DNA from: an uncultured Oscillospiraceae bacterium
GTDB taxonomy: Bacteria > Bacillota > Clostridia > Oscillospirales > Ruminococcaceae
Direction: 5' to 3'
Assembly: GCA_934464775.1 (NCBI GenBank)
Contig: CAKSKG010000029.1
Span: 1 to 26,977, forward strand
DNA length: 26,977 bases
Part shown: positions 1 to 7,976 of the stretch, piece after piece
Layout of the letters: the number at the start of each line of letters is the position of its first letter
How positions within the stretch are numbered: the first letter of the stretch is position 1
Program-made: the position numbers and the translations under genes
Notes under the pieces: generated by a model
Seen by the model: only the letters and a program-made list of their open reading frames with translations
Told to the model about the DNA's origin: nothing
The model's database searches: none

Positions 1-80
1 CCTGCGAAATTTCTATACAATCTGACGAAAAATCTGACTGCGCATCTGAGGCACTATGGTTTTTAGAGGCGACCTTATGT
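1..80 (+). repeat. Left-edge dispersed repeat (family B), partial
   Basis: About 55 bases here (roughly 23-77) resemble the reverse complement of the right edge of the window (26904-26970). Shared blocks are GACG-AAAATCTG, GCATCTGAGG/GCAGATGAGG and GGTTTTTAGAGGYGACC. The right copy has about 16 extra bases between GTACTA and GGTTTTTAG. The element probably continues beyond the window. It contains no convincing ORF. Its function is unknown; it could be a small mobile or foldback element. Confidence 0.45.
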
Positions 81-101
81 CAAAAAACTTGCATAAAAGG
101 G

Positions 102-125
102 AAAAAGCCTGCCCCCTCATGCAGG
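102..125 (-). terminator. Probable terminator of the carboxypeptidase gene
   Basis: Reading the minus strand, a 5-bp GC-rich stem CCTGC/GCAGG with an 8-base loop is followed by CTTTTT. It lies about 20 bases past the stop codon of the minus-strand gene at 144-1268. The stem is short, so confidence is moderate. Confidence 0.45.
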
Positions 126-143
126 ACAGACTCTGAATGCTGT

Positions 144-1268
144 TTAATATGTTTCCGTTTCGGCGTTTCCGATATCGCTGAGATAGCTGAATGAGATATC
201 GAAAAGTGCCTTTACGTCGAATGTGCGGTCCTCGGCAGAGGGTGCGTTCATAACGATGCACACAAGCTCGTGACCGTACTGCTCGGCTGTTGCGGCAATG
301 CAGTAGCCCGAATTTTCGGTCATTCCCGTTTTGAGTCCCGTTGCATATTCGTAATAATCCGATGAAGTTTCGATCATCATTTTATTTGAGTTTACCCATT
401 CATAGGTCTGACCCGAAAGGAGCTTTCCGCCCGAATGTGCCTTGCCTGCGGCTGTCATTATCTCTTCATGTTCCGATGCATAAATTGCGATCTTCATCAT
501 GTCCTTGCCTGTGGTGTACTGCTCCGCATCAAAGAATCCGTCGGGATTTGTGAAGTGAGTTGCTGTACAGCCGATAGCCGAAGCTGTTGAATTCATAACA
601 TCAACAAATTTATTGACAGCTTCAAGAGAAGCAACGTCGTCATTGTCGCAGAGGAGACGTCCGATATTGGCTGCTGCGATGTATGATGCATCACTGCCGC
701 CCTTCATTATCATGGCGTCCATAAGCTCCGATGTGTTGAGAGCATAGCATTTGTTTATCTTTGCAAGGCTTGCCCCGTCCTGAATAAGATCAAGCTCGCC
801 GCCTGCCACATACTTAAAATCATCTGCGGCAAGATCAAGGGCAACGGCAGCTGTCATAAGCTTTACCGTGCTTGCGGGGTAGCATTTTTCGTTTTCATTT
901 TTTGAATAAAGAACACTTCCCGTTGTCTTGTCGTAAACCATAGCGATCGGCGAACGTGCCGTATAGTTTACGGGACAGTAATCGGGGATAGTGATATCTA
1001 TTTTCTGAATGCCGCTGTCAGCCATATTAAGCGCTGCCGCAGCGTCCGCACGGCGTTCACGCTCTTCGTTTATCACCGAATATCCGTCAGTCTCGACCGA
1101 GATCGAACCGGACTGGATATAAGATATCTCCGCAACACCCATTGTAACTGCAAGTGTCACGGCGGCAGTCATAGCCAATACTCTCATACGGTGGATCTTC
1201 TGACGGAGCATACGCTTCTGCCTGTTCTGCTCACGGATATCGCTTCCGTAGTTTGCTCTGCTCTCCAT
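144..1268 (-). CDS. D-alanyl-D-alanine carboxypeptidase-like (penicillin-binding S11 family), membrane-anchored
   Basis: The 374-residue protein has a 28-residue basic cytoplasmic N-terminus, one membrane segment at about 29-47 and an external serine-peptidase domain. The nucleophile motif is S133-T-V-K136 and the KTG triad is at 313-315, both typical of S11 enzymes (DacA/DacF) that trim the terminal D-Ala of peptidoglycan stem peptides. The expected SxN motif, usually SGNDA or similar, reads GGSDA at 190-194, so both its Ser and Asn are replaced. Unlike secreted DacA, it has an uncleaved-looking N-terminal anchor and lacks the usual C-terminal amphipathic anchor. The start is the first ATG after a promoter and a very purine-rich leader; no good Shine-Dalgarno sequence is visible. 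It stands alone on this strand, so no partner can be named. Family assignment is confident; full enzyme activity is not. Confidence 0.88.
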   Translation of the reverse strand: MESRANYGSDIREQNRQKRMLRQKIHRMRVLAMTAAVTLAVTMGVAEISYIQSGSISVETDGYSVINEERERRADAAAALNMADSGIQKIDITIPDYCPVNYTARSPIAMVYDKTTGSVLYSKNENEKCYPASTVKLMTAAVALDLAADDFKYVAGGELDLIQDGASLAKINKCYALNTSELMDAMIMKGGSDASYIAAANIGRLLCDNDDVASLEAVNKFVDVMNSTASAIGCTATHFTNPDGFFDAEQYTTGKDMMKIAIYASEHEEIMTAAGKAHSGGKLLSGQTYEWVNSNKMMIETSSDYYEYATGLKTGMTENSGYCIAATAEQYGHELVCIVMNAPSAEDRTFDVKALFDISFSYLSDIGNAETETY

Positions 1269-1366
1269 AATATATAACCCGTTTTATTTCTTTCTTTTCT
1301 TTTTTCTTTTGTCTTTTTGCCGTGTTTTGTTGTTTTTTGTTATCTTTTTCTCTCACGGTGATTACA

Positions 1367-1395
1367 ATTTTATCATAAAGTATATAATTATTCAA
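1367..1395 (-). promoter_or_regulatory. Promoter of the carboxypeptidase gene
   Basis: On the minus strand, TTGAAT (1390-1395), a 17-base spacer and TAAAAT (1367-1372) form a sigma-A-like promoter. The predicted 5' leader of about 90 bases (1269-1360) is almost all A and G and has no evident ribosome binding site. Confidence 0.55.
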
Positions 1396-1440
1396 GGGCT
1401 ACCGCTGTTTTTTAACTGCATTGTAACCCGAATGTAAATA

Positions 1441-1454
1441 TGAAAACGTTTGTT
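1441..1454. promoter_or_regulatory. cre-like (CcpA) operator candidate
   Basis: TGAAAACGTTTGTT matches the catabolite-responsive element consensus TGWAARCGYTWNCW at 13 of 14 positions by eye. It lies between two divergent genes, about 45 bases upstream of the minus-strand -35 box and 140 bases upstream of the plus-strand promoter. A single site found by eye is weak evidence. Confidence 0.3.
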
Positions 1455-1582
1455 CCGATATATATGTATATTAATTCACACGTAATTTGTACAAATTGAA
1501 TACAAAACGGTAATAAGCCCTAATATGCATTTTGTGATATGTAAAGATATTTTGTTTACATATGCCGAATCACGCCGCAAGC

Positions 1583-1611
1583 TTGACATTTATGCGAAAA
1601 AATGTTACTAT
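1583..1611 (+). promoter_or_regulatory. Promoter of the lipid-kinase-like / U32-like operon
   Basis: TTGACA (1583-1588), a 17-base spacer and TACTAT (1606-1611) form a sigma-A-like promoter about 60 bases before the start codon at 1679. A ribosome binding site AGAAAGG lies at 1664-1670. Confidence 0.65.
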
Positions 1612-1678
1612 GATAAATAGTATATAACTGTCTTGGCGGCTGCATTCGGATAATTTTTTCGGCAGAAAGGATACTGAC

Positions 1679-2614
1679 ATGAGATATATTTTTATTGTGC
1701 AGGCGGACGCGCTTGGAGGCAGACCGTCTCCCGTGCTTAATAAAACCGAAAGGGCTTTCCGTGAAGCGGGAAAGGCTGAAAGAACGATTTTTGCATATGC
1801 GGAAAATGCTGCCGAAGCGGGAGATATGGCTGCCTGCTTTTCGGAAAAATACGGCAGTGAATGCATGATATTTGTCTGCGGAGCAATGGAAGCCGTTCAT
1901 GAGTGTGCTGCGGCTCTTTCGGGCAGCGATACTCCAATGGCGGTGCTTCCTCTCGGAAAAGGCTTCGGCTTTGCATCGAAGCTTTACGGCAGGGAAACAG
2001 ATGCGGAGACGGCGGCAGATCGGCTGGGACTTTTCAGCGGTTCGCCTGCCGTGCAGATACGCCGCATCGACCTTGGAAAATGCTGCGGCAGCATATTTAT
2101 TGACCGCATCTCATTCGGATTTGACGGTGTGCGAGAGGAACGCTCTGAAAAGCTTCGCAGCAAAATGCATATCGGCAGGAGCGCTTCATCAAAGCTGGGC
2201 TTTGCGGCGGCGCTTGCGGGAAACAAGAAATATGCTCTCCGTGCGGATATTTCCGTCAGCAGCACCGCAAACGGCATTACAAGAAAATATCCCATACGCC
2301 GTGATATCCTGTTCAGTCAGATAGTTGTTTCCAATGACGCTCTTCCGCCATCGTCCGACGAAAGAGGGAGCTTTAAGCTTTCGCTTACGCTGCCCTGCAA
2401 TTTTGTGCAGCTGTGCAATGTGGCTCCGATGTATAAAATGGGCGTTGAGGATATATCCGATATGGTGAGGATCTACCGTACCGAGGGCGGCAGCTTTTCA
2501 TCGGCCGACGGAGAAAAATTCCCGATCGAACTGGACGGCAGGCTTGTTATGACATCATGTGCGGAATTTTCCGTTATTCCGAAAGCATTACGGCTGTGTC
2601 TGCCGCTTAAATAA
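1679..2614 (+). CDS. Diacylglycerol/lipid-kinase-fold protein with degenerate catalytic loop (probable pseudokinase)
   Basis: The 311-residue protein has the length and layout of the YegS/BmrU/DgkB lipid kinase family. An N-terminal Rossmann-like strand YIFIVQ is followed by a nucleotide-loop region, PLGKGFGFA at 91-99 (family: PLGTGNDFA), a GFDG segment at 147-150, and near the C-terminus FPIELDGRLV, matching the family's DGE strand. The hallmark GGDGT loop is lost: the aligned stretch is C-G-A-M-E-A at 67-72, followed by V-H-E. The Asn-Asp of the second motif is also changed to Phe-Gly. Active members phosphorylate diacylglycerol or related lipids at the membrane; loss of these ATP-site residues suggests a non-catalytic or altered role. 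It is first in a two-gene operon with the U32-like gene 22 bases downstream. Confidence 0.72.
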   Translation: MRYIFIVQADALGGRPSPVLNKTERAFREAGKAERTIFAYAENAAEAGDMAACFSEKYGSECMIFVCGAMEAVHECAAALSGSDTPMAVLPLGKGFGFASKLYGRETDAETAADRLGLFSGSPAVQIRRIDLGKCCGSIFIDRISFGFDGVREERSEKLRSKMHIGRSASSKLGFAAALAGNKKYALRADISVSSTANGITRKYPIRRDILFSQIVVSNDALPPSSDERGSFKLSLTLPCNFVQLCNVAPMYKMGVEDISDMVRIYRTEGGSFSSADGEKFPIELDGRLVMTSCAEFSVIPKALRLCLPLK

Positions 2615-2636
2615 TTATTTATAAGGAAGTATAAAA

Positions 2637-3542
2637 ATGAAGATAAAGTTTCATATCCCCGATTTTTACGGCAACTATAAGATGAATCTGCTTATTGCGG
2701 ATCAGATAAAACGCAACCCTCAGTATTTTTATGACGATATTGAGATAGCCTCCTCCTACGGCTGCTTTCCTCCCGCAAAATGGAACGGCGGAAGAGTTGT
2801 TATAGGAGCAGTCCGCCGTGACAAGATCGAAGCGATAATGAAAGAATACAATTCCAGAGGCATTCCGATAAGATATACCTTTACAAATCCGCTTATCACC
2901 GAAAAGGATCTTTCCGACCCGTTCTGCAACATGATAACACGTATCGCCGAGAACGGTCTTAATGAGATAATCGTCAACAAGCAGTGCCTTGAGGACTATA
3001 TCAGAAAGAATTATCCGAAATATCCGCTTATTTCGTCAACGGTAAAGCAGATCGAGAACAGAGATCAGCTGCTGGCGGAGCTTGAAAAGGATTATAAGCT
3101 TGTTGTGCTGGATTATAACTGGAACAATAACTTCAAGGAGCTTGAAACTCTTCCTCACAAGGATAAGATCGAGCTGCTGATAAATCCGTACTGCACGCCT
3201 CACTGCAAGCGCAGAAAGGCTCATTATGAATTTCTGGGCGAGCGTCAGTTCCTGCATAATGCGCAGGTGTTTGACGATAAAATGGCGCTGAAGCCTATCA
3301 AGCGTGAGGAATTTCCATGTCCCAATATGAGCTATGATTTTTACCGCATAACAAAATTTGCAACTCATATCAGCCCCAAGCAGATATACGAGAAATATGT
3401 TCCCATGGGTTACAGCAACTTTAAGATCGAGGGAAGAATGATGCACCCCGTTGATATTCTTGAAAGCTATGTTTATTATCTTATCCGTCCCGAATACCGT
3501 GACGAAATGAGAGTCAAGCTGCTTAAAACTCTGCTGGGATAA
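2637..3542 (+). CDS. U32-peptidase-like protein, paralogue A
   Basis: The 301-residue cytosolic protein shows no signal peptide or membrane segment. The motif FKIEGR near the C-terminus (262-267) and the alternating strand/helix pattern recall the U32 family (PF01136), whose members include RNA-hydroxylation proteins RlhA and TrhP and collagenase-like proteases. Four cysteines are shared with the paralogue at 18965-19885: C97, C186, C190 (in CTPHC) and C228. In U32 RNA-modification proteins such conserved cysteines hold an iron-sulfur cluster, so a cofactor site is plausible but inferred. The motif LDYNWNNNF (158-166) is also identical in both copies. The start has ribosome binding site AAGGAAG at good spacing and follows the lipid-kinase-like gene by 22 bases. 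The gene ends 3 bases before foldback repeat copy 1. The substrate is unknown. Confidence 0.6.
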   Translation: MKIKFHIPDFYGNYKMNLLIADQIKRNPQYFYDDIEIASSYGCFPPAKWNGGRVVIGAVRRDKIEAIMKEYNSRGIPIRYTFTNPLITEKDLSDPFCNMITRIAENGLNEIIVNKQCLEDYIRKNYPKYPLISSTVKQIENRDQLLAELEKDYKLVVLDYNWNNNFKELETLPHKDKIELLINPYCTPHCKRRKAHYEFLGERQFLHNAQVFDDKMALKPIKREEFPCPNMSYDFYRITKFATHISPKQIYEKYVPMGYSNFKIEGRMMHPVDILESYVYYLIRPEYRDEMRVKLLKTLLG

Positions 3543-3545
3543 ATA

Positions 3546-3708
3546 AGAACCTGTCTTCATAAGCATATGCACACGTCTTTTCGGCAAATTTTGCTGCATA
3601 CTGCGTTAAAAATCCTTGCCGTGCGGCAGCACGCCTGCGGATTTTTGCCTTGTCTGCAACAAAATCATGCACGAAAATCCGCATACATTTCTTATGAAGA
3701 CAGGTTCT
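3546..3708 (+). repeat. Foldback repeat (family A), copy 1, 163 bp
   Basis: The element begins AGAACCTGTCTTCATAAG and ends with its exact reverse complement CTTATGAAGACAGGTTCT, an 18-bp terminal inverted repeat. Further inward, AAAAATCC pairs with GGATTTTT around a central hairpin CGTGC-ggca-GCACG, so most of the element can fold on itself. It differs from the reverse complement of copy 3 (25392-25554) at only two positions, both in the segment TGCAACAAAATCATG. It has no transposase ORF, so it is either a MITE-like non-autonomous element or a dispersed structured RNA/DNA element. Confidence 0.85.
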
Positions 3709-3720
3709 AAGCACATAAAC

Positions 3721-3756
3721 CGCCGTATCGGATATATTGCCCGATACGGCGATTTT
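3721..3756 (+). terminator. Terminator after U32-like gene A and repeat copy 1
   Basis: CGCCGTATCGG (3721-3731) pairs with CCGATACGGCG (3741-3751), a perfect 11-bp stem, followed by ATTTTGTT. It ends the plus-strand operon after the repeat, so the repeat would be part of the mRNA. Confidence 0.75.
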
Positions 3757-3766
3757 GTTATGCGGC

Positions 3767-3802
3767 AAAAAAAATCCCCGCTCCGAAAAACGGAACGGGG
3801 AT
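3767..3802 (-). terminator. Terminator of the GH130 gene
   Basis: On the minus strand ATCCCCGTTCCG pairs with CGGAGCGGGGAT around a TTTTT loop and is followed by eight T residues (complement of 3767-3774). It is 25 bases past the GH130 stop codon. Confidence 0.85.
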
Positions 3803-3826
3803 AATCATTATTGTTTATCCGATCAC

Positions 3827-4816
3827 TCAGATCTGGCTGTGATTGTTGAGGTAATCCATAACATCATCAACTGTTGTGAAGCAGAGTGATGTGCAGGTAT
3901 CTGCGCAGCCGTAGTAGATAGCGATTCTGCCTGTGTCAGCATCAACGAGGTTAGCACAGGGGAATGTTACGTTCTGAACGTCGCCGATAGTCTCGTAAGG
4001 CTCTCTGGGGTTGATGAGGTACTCGTTGCCTCTCTTGAGAACCTTCCAAGGCTCGTCCTTGTCGAGGAGAGCAGCGGAGAAGCTGTATACATAGCCGTTG
4101 CAGGAAGTAAGAACGCCGTGATAGAAGATCAGCCAGCCTTCTTCAGTCTCTATCGGGATAGGACCTGCACCGATCTTAGTGGACTCCCAAGGTCTGTTGG
4201 GTCCCATTACGTGTCTGTGCTCGCCCCAGTACTTCATGTCGGGGGACTGGGAAATGTAGATATCACCGAAAGGTGTGTGGCCGCTGTCGGAAGGACGGCT
4301 CATCATAACGTACTTGCCGTTGATCTTTCTGGGGAACATTACACCGTTTCTGTTGAAGGGAAGGAATGCATTCTCGAGCTGTGTGAATTCCTTGAAATCG
4401 TATGTATAAGCTACACCGATAGTAGGTCTCCAGCCGTAAGCGTTGCACCATGTGATGAAGTACTTGTCTTCGATCTTGCAAACACGGGGATCATAGCCGT
4501 ACTGGAATTCAGCCATTTCGGGAATGTCTGTGTTGAAGTGGATCCTGTCGGGGTTGATGTCCCAGTTGAGACCGTCCTTGGAGAAGCCTGCGTGAAGCTC
4601 CATGTTTCTTGCCTTGTCGTCAACTCTGAAAACGCCTGCGAAGCCGCCCTCGAAAGGAACTACTGCGCTGTTGAAGATAGAGTTTGAAGTGGGGAGATGA
4701 TCTCTCTTGATAACGGGGTTCTGGGAATATCTCCAGATAACGTCATTGCAGCCTGCGGGCTTATCCTGCCAGGGCATATTGGGAATGGAAACTGCATTTA
4801 CGAGCTTTGTTTTCAT
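3827..4816 (-). CDS. GH130 beta-1,4-mannooligosaccharide/mannoside phosphorylase
   Basis: The 329-residue protein is cytosolic and of typical length for GH130 subfamily 2 enzymes such as R. albus RaMP2. Family members use inorganic phosphate to split beta-mannosides, releasing alpha-mannose 1-phosphate and saving ATP. The five-bladed propeller pattern is visible, with family motifs VFRVDD (62-67), YGYDPRV (106-112), where D109 is the likely proton donor, FYHGV (231-235; the His likely contributes to the phosphate site) and KIGAGPIPI (214-222). Ribosome binding site GAAAGGCGG precedes the start, and promoter and terminator show it is monocistronic. No epimerase or mannanase gene lies beside it. 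Exact acceptor specificity (mannobiose, longer mannooligosaccharides or mannosyl-glucose/N-glycan) cannot be told from motifs alone. Confidence 0.88.
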   Translation of the reverse strand: MKTKLVNAVSIPNMPWQDKPAGCNDVIWRYSQNPVIKRDHLPTSNSIFNSAVVPFEGGFAGVFRVDDKARNMELHAGFSKDGLNWDINPDRIHFNTDIPEMAEFQYGYDPRVCKIEDKYFITWCNAYGWRPTIGVAYTYDFKEFTQLENAFLPFNRNGVMFPRKINGKYVMMSRPSDSGHTPFGDIYISQSPDMKYWGEHRHVMGPNRPWESTKIGAGPIPIETEEGWLIFYHGVLTSCNGYVYSFSAALLDKDEPWKVLKRGNEYLINPREPYETIGDVQNVTFPCANLVDADTGRIAIYYGCADTCTSLCFTTVDDVMDYLNNHSQI

Positions 4817-4918
4817 TGGGTTTTCCGCCTTTCAAAATAATGTGGTGTGACCGACGGCAGTGGTGTTGCCGTTCGGGCTTTCGGGGTTCGATCAAAGTGT
4901 GTATTGATTACAGTTATA

Positions 4919-4947
4919 ACTATATCAACTTTTTTTACAAAAGTCAA
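4919..4947 (-). promoter_or_regulatory. Promoter of the GH130 gene
   Basis: On the minus strand TTGACT (4942-4947), a 17-base spacer and TATAGT (4919-4924) lie about 100 bases before the start codon. The leader can form a small hairpin, ACGGCA/TGCCGT, around 4855-4873. Confidence 0.7.
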
Positions 4948-5041
4948 TATAAAGCAAAATGCACATTGAATTCATTTTAATTTTGTTATATCTGCACAAA
5001 TGGCTATATATGCAAGGTTTACATCATGATTTTGATTGCCG

Positions 5042-5055
5042 GAAAAACGTTTTCG
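5042..5055. promoter_or_regulatory. LacI/CcpA-type palindromic operator candidate upstream of GH130
   Basis: GAAAAACGTTTTCG contains the perfect palindrome AAAACGTTTT with the central CG typical of LacI-family operators. It lies about 100 bases upstream of the GH130 -35 box in the otherwise featureless AT-rich 4817-5274 interval. It fits sugar control of a mannoside phosphorylase, but matches cre at only about 11 of 14 positions. Confidence 0.3.
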
Positions 5056-5216
5056 ATGTGGAAAAAATAGATAATTCTCATGAATTATGACTGATATTTA
5101 TTGCATTATTGCAGCATTTAAAATAATATATTATTTAATTTAAATAAATGTTTACATTTGTCTTTTTTAACATAATTAATTTAATTAAATAATAGATTAA
5201 TTTAATCTGTATACAG

Positions 5217-5271
5217 ATTAAAAACGCACATGACAGTAATGGATATACGATCCGATCTGCCATGTGCGTTT
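5217..5271 (-). terminator. Terminator of the clpC-like gene
   Basis: AAACGCACATG (5222-5232) and CATGTGCGTTT (5261-5271) form an 11-bp stem with a 28-base loop; on the minus strand the stem runs into TTTTTAA. It lies directly after the stop codon at 5275. Confidence 0.75.
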
Positions 5272-5274
5272 ATT

Positions 5275-7629
5275 TTACTGTGAAGAGCCTGTTTTTCCCG
5301 CAGCCTCCTTTATTCTGAAATCATATTCTCCCTCCGAGAGTGTCAGCTCGGCTGTGTCGCCCTTGTTGATCTCGCCGGAAAGTATCTTCTTTGAAAGCAG
5401 ATTTTCCACGTTCACCGTGATAGCGTGCCGCAGGCTTCTTGCTCCGCTGCGGTCGAAGCCGTCCTTTGTGAGCTTTTCCACTGCGATATCGGAAAATTCC
5501 ACGGATATCTCCAGCGATTCCGCACGCTTTCGCAGCTGCGAGAGCATACGCAGCGTAAGCGCAGGCATTTCCTTTTCGCTCAGCCTGCCGAATATCACTG
5601 TTTCGTCTATTCTGTTCAGCAGCTCGGGGCGGAAGTGCTGTTTCAGCTCACGCTCGATGCAGCTTTTCACTGCCGAAGAGCCGTCGTCGGGAGTAAAGCC
5701 GATAGCTCCCTGTTCGCCCGCAAATTTTGCTCCGAGATTTGTTGTGAGGATTATTATAGTGTTGCGGAAGCTTATGCGTCTGCCGCGGTTGTCGGTGAGA
5801 ATGCCGTCCTCCAGTATCTGGAGCAGCATATTTGAAACATCGGGGTGAGCCTTCTCGATCTCGTCAAAAAGCACCACCGAATAGGGCTTTTTCCGAACCG
5901 CTTCGGTGAGCTGTCCGCCGTCCTCAAAGCCGACGTATCCGGGAGGTGAGCCGACCATTCTCGAAACGCTGTGCTTTTCCATATATTCACTCATGTCAAG
6001 GCGTATCAGCGAGTTTTCGTCCCCGAAAAGACATTCCGCCAGCGCCCGTGCAAGTTCGGTCTTTCCTACGCCCGACGGTCCAGAAAAGATAAACGAGCCA
6101 ACGGGACGGTGAGGATCTTTAAGTCCCGCTCTGCTGCGGCGGACGGCATCGGCAACGGCATTTACCGCTTCATTCTGCCCGACTATCCGCTTGTGCAGTT
6201 CGTCCTCCAGCGTGAGCAGACGTTCGCTTTCGGATTTGGTTATCCGTGAAACAGGTATCCCCGATGCATCGGAAAGCACCTCCGCAATGTCCTCCGCAGT
6301 GACGTATACGGGATTGTTCACTGTCAGCTCGCTTTTCTTACGCCGCTGACCGCTTGCCTTTTTCTCCATCATTCGGTTGAGATTGTCTGCAAGCTCTTTC
6401 AGCGATCTGGGTTCGATATCGCTGCGTATTTTCACCCGTGAGGCTGCTTCGTCGATAAGATCTATCGCCTTGTCGGGCAGGCAGCGGTCGTTGATATATC
6501 TTACCGAAAGATCAACAGCGGCATTCACCGCTTCATCGGTGATTATGACCTTGTGGAAGCTTTCGTACCGCTCTGCCAGACCCTTTAATATGCGCTTGCA
6601 GTTTTCGGGTGACGGCTCTTCAATAACTACCTGCTGAAAACGGCGGTCAAGGGCGCTGTCCTTGCCGATGAAGCGGCGGTATTCATCAAAGGTGGTTGCT
6701 CCGATAATGCGTATATCACCTCTTGCCAGCTGCGGCTTCAGAATATTCGCCGCATCTATCGCACCCTCCGCTGCGCCTGCTCCCACAATGGTATGAAGCT
6801 CGTCGATGAAAAGGATTATATTTTTGTTTTCAGCCACCTCGTCAAGACACTGCTTTATGCGCTCCTCAAAATCGCCGCGGTATTTTGCGCCTGCTATCAT
6901 TGAAGTGAGACTGAGCGAGAAAATGCGCTTATCGGCAAGGGATTCGGGGACTTTTCCCTTGGCTATCATAAGGGCTATCCCCTCGGCGACGGCGGTTTTT
7001 CCAACGCCTGCATCGCCCACAAGGCAGGGATTGTTTTTCGTGCGGCGTGAAAGTATCTGAATGACCCTGCTTATTTCCTTTTCACGGCAGAACACGGGAT
7101 CGCACTTGTTTTCGGCAGCCAGCTCCGTAAGATCTCTTCCGTACTTCATAAGTGTGGGAGCCTTTATCACGGGGGTGGTTCGGCAGCCGGATATATTTCC
7201 TACTCCGCAGCAGCCGTTCATGAGCTGGCGGACGCTTGCTCCCGAATCAACTATTATAGTATATGCCGTGGAGCTTTCCTCGGAAAGTATCGCCGCAAGC
7301 AGATGCTCCGTTCCTGCGGGGCGTGACGGGGAAGCTCCCGCACGGGTGCAGGCTCCGTCGATTATGCGCATGAAAACAGGCGTTGCGGCGCTCATATCAA
7401 TGGACGACGCTTCGCCCCTGCCTACCAGGCGTATCATTTTATCGAGTATTTTTTCATCGGAAAGACCGCAGCTGCGGATAATGCTGAATGCCGTGCTGCC
7501 CTGCTCCGAAGCCAGCGACAGCAGCAGATGCTCGCTGCCTGCATAGGTATGCCCCAGCCTGCCTGCCGTCAGCAGGGCTTTGTTTATGACCGTATTTGCT
7601 TTTTTTGTGAACAGTTCCGAATTATACAT
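5275..7629 (-). CDS. clpC: ClpC-type AAA+ protein unfoldase with shortened middle domain
   Basis: The 784-residue Hsp100 ATPase feeds unfolded substrates to the ClpP peptidase. It has a double Clp N-domain (about 1-145), a first AAA+ module with Walker A GDAGVGKT (205-212), pore loop KYRG (249-252), Walker B ILFIDE (272-277) and arginine-finger region DRRF (328-331), and a second module with Walker A GPSGVGKT (517-524), pore loop GYVG (564-567) and Walker B VVLFDE (585-590). An IGF tripeptide at 643-645 fits the ClpP-docking loop. The segment between modules (about 405-440) is much shorter than the ClpC middle domain with its UVR-like coiled coil, which binds adaptors such as MecA and McsB. 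No ctsR-mcsA-mcsB neighbours and no CtsR box were seen. Ribosome binding site GGAGG supports the start. It could equally be called a ClpA/ClpC hybrid. Confidence 0.88.
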   Translation of the reverse strand: MYNSELFTKKANTVINKALLTAGRLGHTYAGSEHLLLSLASEQGSTAFSIIRSCGLSDEKILDKMIRLVGRGEASSIDMSAATPVFMRIIDGACTRAGASPSRPAGTEHLLAAILSEESSTAYTIIVDSGASVRQLMNGCCGVGNISGCRTTPVIKAPTLMKYGRDLTELAAENKCDPVFCREKEISRVIQILSRRTKNNPCLVGDAGVGKTAVAEGIALMIAKGKVPESLADKRIFSLSLTSMIAGAKYRGDFEERIKQCLDEVAENKNIILFIDELHTIVGAGAAEGAIDAANILKPQLARGDIRIIGATTFDEYRRFIGKDSALDRRFQQVVIEEPSPENCKRILKGLAERYESFHKVIITDEAVNAAVDLSVRYINDRCLPDKAIDLIDEAASRVKIRSDIEPRSLKELADNLNRMMEKKASGQRRKKSELTVNNPVYVTAEDIAEVLSDASGIPVSRITKSESERLLTLEDELHKRIVGQNEAVNAVADAVRRSRAGLKDPHRPVGSFIFSGPSGVGKTELARALAECLFGDENSLIRLDMSEYMEKHSVSRMVGSPPGYVGFEDGGQLTEAVRKKPYSVVLFDEIEKAHPDVSNMLLQILEDGILTDNRGRRISFRNTIIILTTNLGAKFAGEQGAIGFTPDDGSSAVKSCIERELKQHFRPELLNRIDETVIFGRLSEKEMPALTLRMLSQLRKRAESLEISVEFSDIAVEKLTKDGFDRSGARSLRHAITVNVENLLSKKILSGEINKGDTAELTLSEGEYDFRIKEAAGKTGSSQ

Positions 7630-7893
7630 TAGCAGCCTCCAAATATTCTGGAAAATGTTATATCGTTTTGCGTTGCTTATATATTATGCCACCTATCGGC
7701 AGGAATTATTTGTCGCAGACGGAAAAAATCGTATAAAAAATATCGCAGTAAATTACATTGTATTTTTCAAAAAATACCGTATCCTTTATAAAAAGACAGT
7801 CCGTCTCCGAAAAAATCGGCAGGTGAGCGCAGGCAGGCATGATTTTTGCTGTAACACATCTGCGGCACTGACATAATATAAACTATGAACAGC

Positions 7894-7937
7894 GGAAAGC
7901 ATCGGGCAGACGGCAATAGCCCAAGCGAAGATGCTCC
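7894..7937 (+). other. Structured leader hairpin upstream of the Cys/Gly-rich peptide gene
   Basis: GGA-AGCATC pairs with GATGCTCC with one bulged A; inside, GGGC pairs with GCCC. This 44-base stem-loop lies 25 bases before the ribosome binding site of the small gene at 7977, in the 7630-7976 gap. No known riboswitch class was recognised. The rest of that gap is AT-rich and must hold the clpC promoter, which I could not pin down. Confidence 0.35.
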
Positions 7938-7976
7938 AATGTCCATAATACATTTTATTATAAGGAGCGTTTCATT

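Noticed and set aside
4118..4687. Plus-strand ORF opposite GH130
   Set aside because: A shadow frame of a strongly supported minus-strand gene with promoter and terminator.
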